NCBI GenBank assembly: GCA_022561955.1
Contig: JADFQF010000004.1
Span: 1-16,683, forward strand
Reading direction: 5' to 3'
Origin: Chloroflexota bacterium
Lineage (GTDB): Bacteria; Chloroflexota; Dehalococcoidia; SAR202; UBA11138
Length of the DNA stretch: 16,683 bases
Shown here: positions 14,900 through 16,683 of the stretch, in pieces
Layout of the letters: each line of letters begins with the position of its first letter
Numbering within the stretch: position 1 is the stretch's first letter
Translations under genes and position numbers: made by a program
The notes under the pieces: generated by a model
Seen by the model: the letters and a program-made list of their open reading frames with translations, nothing else
Database searches by the model: none
What the model was told of the DNA's origin: nothing

Positions 14900-15607
14900 C
14901 TATCGCCTGAAATGAATTCTTCGAAAGGCCTCCGCGTAAGGCACCTCGGCCCGCTGCCCCACACGTTGGGCGTTTGCCTTGACGAACTCGTCAACGTCCG
15001 TATCCGAGCCGTCTCCGGAGACCTGGCTGGCATGTTTCTTGAGCGCCGAGATCTTTATTTCGATGGTCTCGGTAATATCTACGAACGTATCCGGCTCCTC
15101 CGTGCCCCACATCAAAACGTCGCCAACTTTGTGCGTATCCAGACCTTGGACTGTTATGTCGTCTGGATAGTGAAGGTGGTCGCGGGCGTAGGGAAACACG
15201 GCGTCGAGGGTCACCTGGCCGCTGAGCCTGTGATCGCGATGGATGTAAAAGTTCCGCCTGTGTGGGTCGGTGCAGAAAACGACATCTGGCCGATGCCTGC
15301 GAATAGCGTTCACCAGCTCTCCCCGAAACTCGTACGTGTCTTCCAGCATGCCGTCGGGATGCGCCAGGTAGATCACCTCTTTCACGCCCAGAACATCCGC
15401 GGCATCCGCCTGCTCCTTGCGTCTGATCTCGGAAAGACGCTCCGGCGTCATATCCCTGTCTCCCGTTCCCTTGTCGCCGTTCGTGCAGAGAACGTATACG
15501 ACCTCGGTGCCCTCTCGTATCCACTGGGCGATCGTGCCCCCGCAGCCGATCTCCGCGTCGTCCGGATGCGGGGTGACGACCATCGCTCTTTCCGGCCTGT
15601 CGATCAT
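14900..15607 (-). CDS. PIG-L/LmbE family deacetylase
   Basis: A 235-residue zinc-dependent N-deacetylase. The first zinc motif PHPDDAE is at 13-19 after VVT, and the third ligand is in HRDH (H123, H126) of FYIHRDHRLSG. The family removes N-acetyl groups from N-acetylglucosamine-type sugars; members include MshB (mycothiol), BshB (bacillithiol) and antibiotic or glycolipid enzymes. Substrate cannot be settled from the sequence. Its length is close to the BshB/LmbE class and shorter than MshB, usually about 290-300. The ATG at 15607 matches the family N terminus. It is first gene of a two-gene unit with the PHP phosphatase and is divergent from a mycothiol-synthase-like GNAT, which hints at a thiol or sugar-amine pathway. 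Confidence 0.9.
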   Translation of the reverse strand: MIDRPERAMVVTPHPDDAEIGCGGTIAQWIREGTEVVYVLCTNGDKGTGDRDMTPERLSEIRRKEQADAADVLGVKEVIYLAHPDGMLEDTYEFRGELVNAIRRHRPDVVFCTDPHRRNFYIHRDHRLSGQVTLDAVFPYARDHLHYPDDITVQGLDTHKVGDVLMWGTEEPDTFVDITETIEIKISALKKHASQVSGDGSDTDVDEFVKANAQRVGQRAEVPYAEAFRRIHFRR

Positions 15608-15657
15608 CTCAATTCATAGCCTCAGTGAAGATTCGCCGCCGCTCTCGGCATCAAGTA

Positions 15658-15687
15658 ATGATAGTCTTCGCCGTCGGATGGGAGCAA
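15658..15687 (-). promoter_or_regulatory. Possible promoter of the PIG-L/PHP unit
   Basis: On the minus strand, TTGCTC (15687-15682) and TATCAT (15663-15658) are 18 bases apart, with a predicted leader of about 43 bases. The -10 is good and the -35 half-matches. Confidence 0.35.
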
Positions 15688-15723
15688 GCCCGGCCGTCTC
15701 CGAAAGGCCCGCCAACATTGTAG

Positions 15724-15738
15724 AGAGGGAGACCCTCT
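15724..15738. repeat. Short perfect hairpin AGAGGG-AGA-CCCTCT
   Basis: A six-base perfect inverted repeat with a three-base loop in the spacer between the divergent PIG-L and GNAT genes. No T-run follows on the plus strand, so a terminator is unlikely; it could be an operator. Function unknown. Confidence 0.4.
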
Positions 15739-15814
15739 GATAAGATTCCTTGAAAATCACGTAGTGAGCGCGGGTGTGCGCGTCATCGGACCTTCTGCCC
15801 CGGGAGAGAAGTGC

Positions 15815-16683
15815 ATGGGATTTAGCGGCAAGATTCGCAGGTTCAGCTGGAGCGACGTACCCCAAATTACAGAGCTATTCAATCGGATCAACGGCCTGCA
15901 CGGCTCTGAAAGGGCCTGGGGCGAGGAGTACATGCGTCGATTCCTGTCCCTGCCGTCCTGCGACCCTGAGCAGCACTGCTTTCTGGCCTTGAACGACAGC
16001 AATCCAGTAGGATTTCTACTGGTCTCGTATGAAGAGCCGATCGGACGCGCCGTCGCCAGCGGCGGGGTATTGGATGACTACCGAAATCGAGGAATCGGCC
16101 GGGAGCTGCTGACGACTGCCGTTAGCCACGCTCGCGAGCTGGGCGTCTCGGTGCTTCACGTCGAGGCCTCGTCGGAGAGCGAGAGCGCAAACCACCTGCT
16201 GAATTCCGAGGGCTTTCACATCGTAAAGCGGTTCTGGCAGATGCAGTGGAAGGACGATGAGGCGCCTGCGGTGGATATTCCCGACGGCTTTGTACTACGA
16301 TCCTTCCGGCTGGGAGAGGACGAAGAGGCACTGACCGAGCTACAGAATACCGCGTTCGGCGAGAACTGGGGATTCAGCCCCAACACGGTCGAGCAGATCG
16401 CGGCGAGGGTCAGGCTCAGTCCCGGCGACCCAGAGGGCATCATACTGGTCATGGACGGCGGACGGGTCGCCGCATACGACTGGACCCTGCAGTCGTTTGG
16501 TTCAGCCGGATCCACGGGCTGGATATCCATGACCGGAGTCCATCCTGACTACCGAGGCAAAGGACTGGGCACGCTGGTCGTTACGGCGGGGATAAATCAC
16601 CTGAAGTCCAACGGCGTGGACACGGTAGAGCTGGAAGTGGATTCCGACAACGTCCCGGCGAGGGAGCTTTACCTCAAGCTTGG
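15815..16683 (+). CDS. Tandem GNAT N-acetyltransferase, mycothiol-synthase-like (3' end outside window)
   Basis: At least 289 residues with two consecutive GNAT domains. Domain 1 (about 5-145) has the acetyl-CoA loop in DYRNRGIGRELL and ends NHLLNSEGFHIVKRFWQMQW. Domain 2 (about 158 on) has HPDYRGKGLGTLVV and EVDSDNVPARELYLKLG, where the window ends mid-codon. The two-domain layout and these motifs resemble MshD, which acetylates Cys-GlcN-inositol in mycothiol synthesis; many tandem GNATs have other or unknown substrates. The ATG at 15815 was chosen for GGAGAG six bases upstream; in-frame GTG codons at 15764 and 15776 are alternatives. The gene is divergent from the PIG-L gene across about 207 bases. 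Probably close to complete, with only a short tail missing. Confidence 0.85.
   Translation, partial: MGFSGKIRRFSWSDVPQITELFNRINGLHGSERAWGEEYMRRFLSLPSCDPEQHCFLALNDSNPVGFLLVSYEEPIGRAVASGGVLDDYRNRGIGRELLTTAVSHARELGVSVLHVEASSESESANHLLNSEGFHIVKRFWQMQWKDDEAPAVDIPDGFVLRSFRLGEDEEALTELQNTAFGENWGFSPNTVEQIAARVRLSPGDPEGIILVMDGGRVAAYDWTLQSFGSAGSTGWISMTGVHPDYRGKGLGTLVVTAGINHLKSNGVDTVELEVDSDNVPARELYLKL

Noticed and set aside
14651..15619. 322-codon plus-strand open frame
   Set aside because: Covers the PIG-L and PHP genes, whose motifs are certain on the minus strand.

Overview
The window is ordinary-looking bacterial chromosome of moderately high G+C. It carries 15 protein-coding genes (two cut by the window edges), no recognisable tRNA or rRNA, no insertion sequence and no CRISPR array. 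The gene mix suggests a Chloroflexota-type bacterium, perhaps a Dehalococcoidia or SAR202-like lineage: a SpoIIIAA-like ATPase with an R3H domain next to thymidylate kinase, a PPOX-fold probable F420 enzyme, a mycothiol-type maleylpyruvate isomerase relative, a tandem-GNAT mycothiol-synthase-like protein, and frequent TTG starts. That placement is an inference from content and was not tested by any search.

Left part (1-3971): the 3' end of a DUF885 putative metallopeptidase; a MNT nucleotidyltransferase and HEPN pair, a probable type VII (MntA/HepT-like) toxin-antitoxin module; glyceraldehyde-3-phosphate dehydrogenase (gap); then a short G-rich/C-rich element with G-quadruplex potential placed directly over the ribosome-binding region of a DinB/MDMPI-fold protein.

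Centre-left (3989-7215): a vitamin B6 locus. A MocR/PdxR-type regulator (GntR winged helix fused to an aminotransferase-like domain) is divergent from pdxS and pdxT, which together make pyridoxal 5'-phosphate. The divergent spacer holds three copies of an AAA(G)TGG-type half-site, two direct and one inverted, interleaved with the likely promoters. This fits PLP-sensing control of the operon and autoregulation.

Centre (7216-11278): a poorly recognised GNAT-like protein whose open frame continues about 250 bases upstream of its first ATG without any usual start codon; the SpoIIIAA/R3H ATPase; tmk with a good promoter; and a small PPOX-fold flavin or F420 enzyme.

Right part (11301-16683): a membrane-bound histidine kinase (HAMP, GAF, HisKA, HATPase) divergent from a receiver-only response regulator, separated by 306 non-coding bases. 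Next comes a two-gene minus-strand unit of a PIG-L deacetylase and a CpsB/YwqE-type PHP phosphatase. Last, divergent from these, is a tandem GNAT protein resembling mycothiol synthase and cut by the window end.

No complete novel system is evident. The most interesting signals are the G4/hairpin over a ribosome-binding site, the three-site PdxR operator, the HEPN toxin lacking the usual target tyrosine, the missing start codon at the GNAT-like gene, and the possible low-molecular-weight-thiol theme (PIG-L, tandem GNAT and MDMPI-fold protein).
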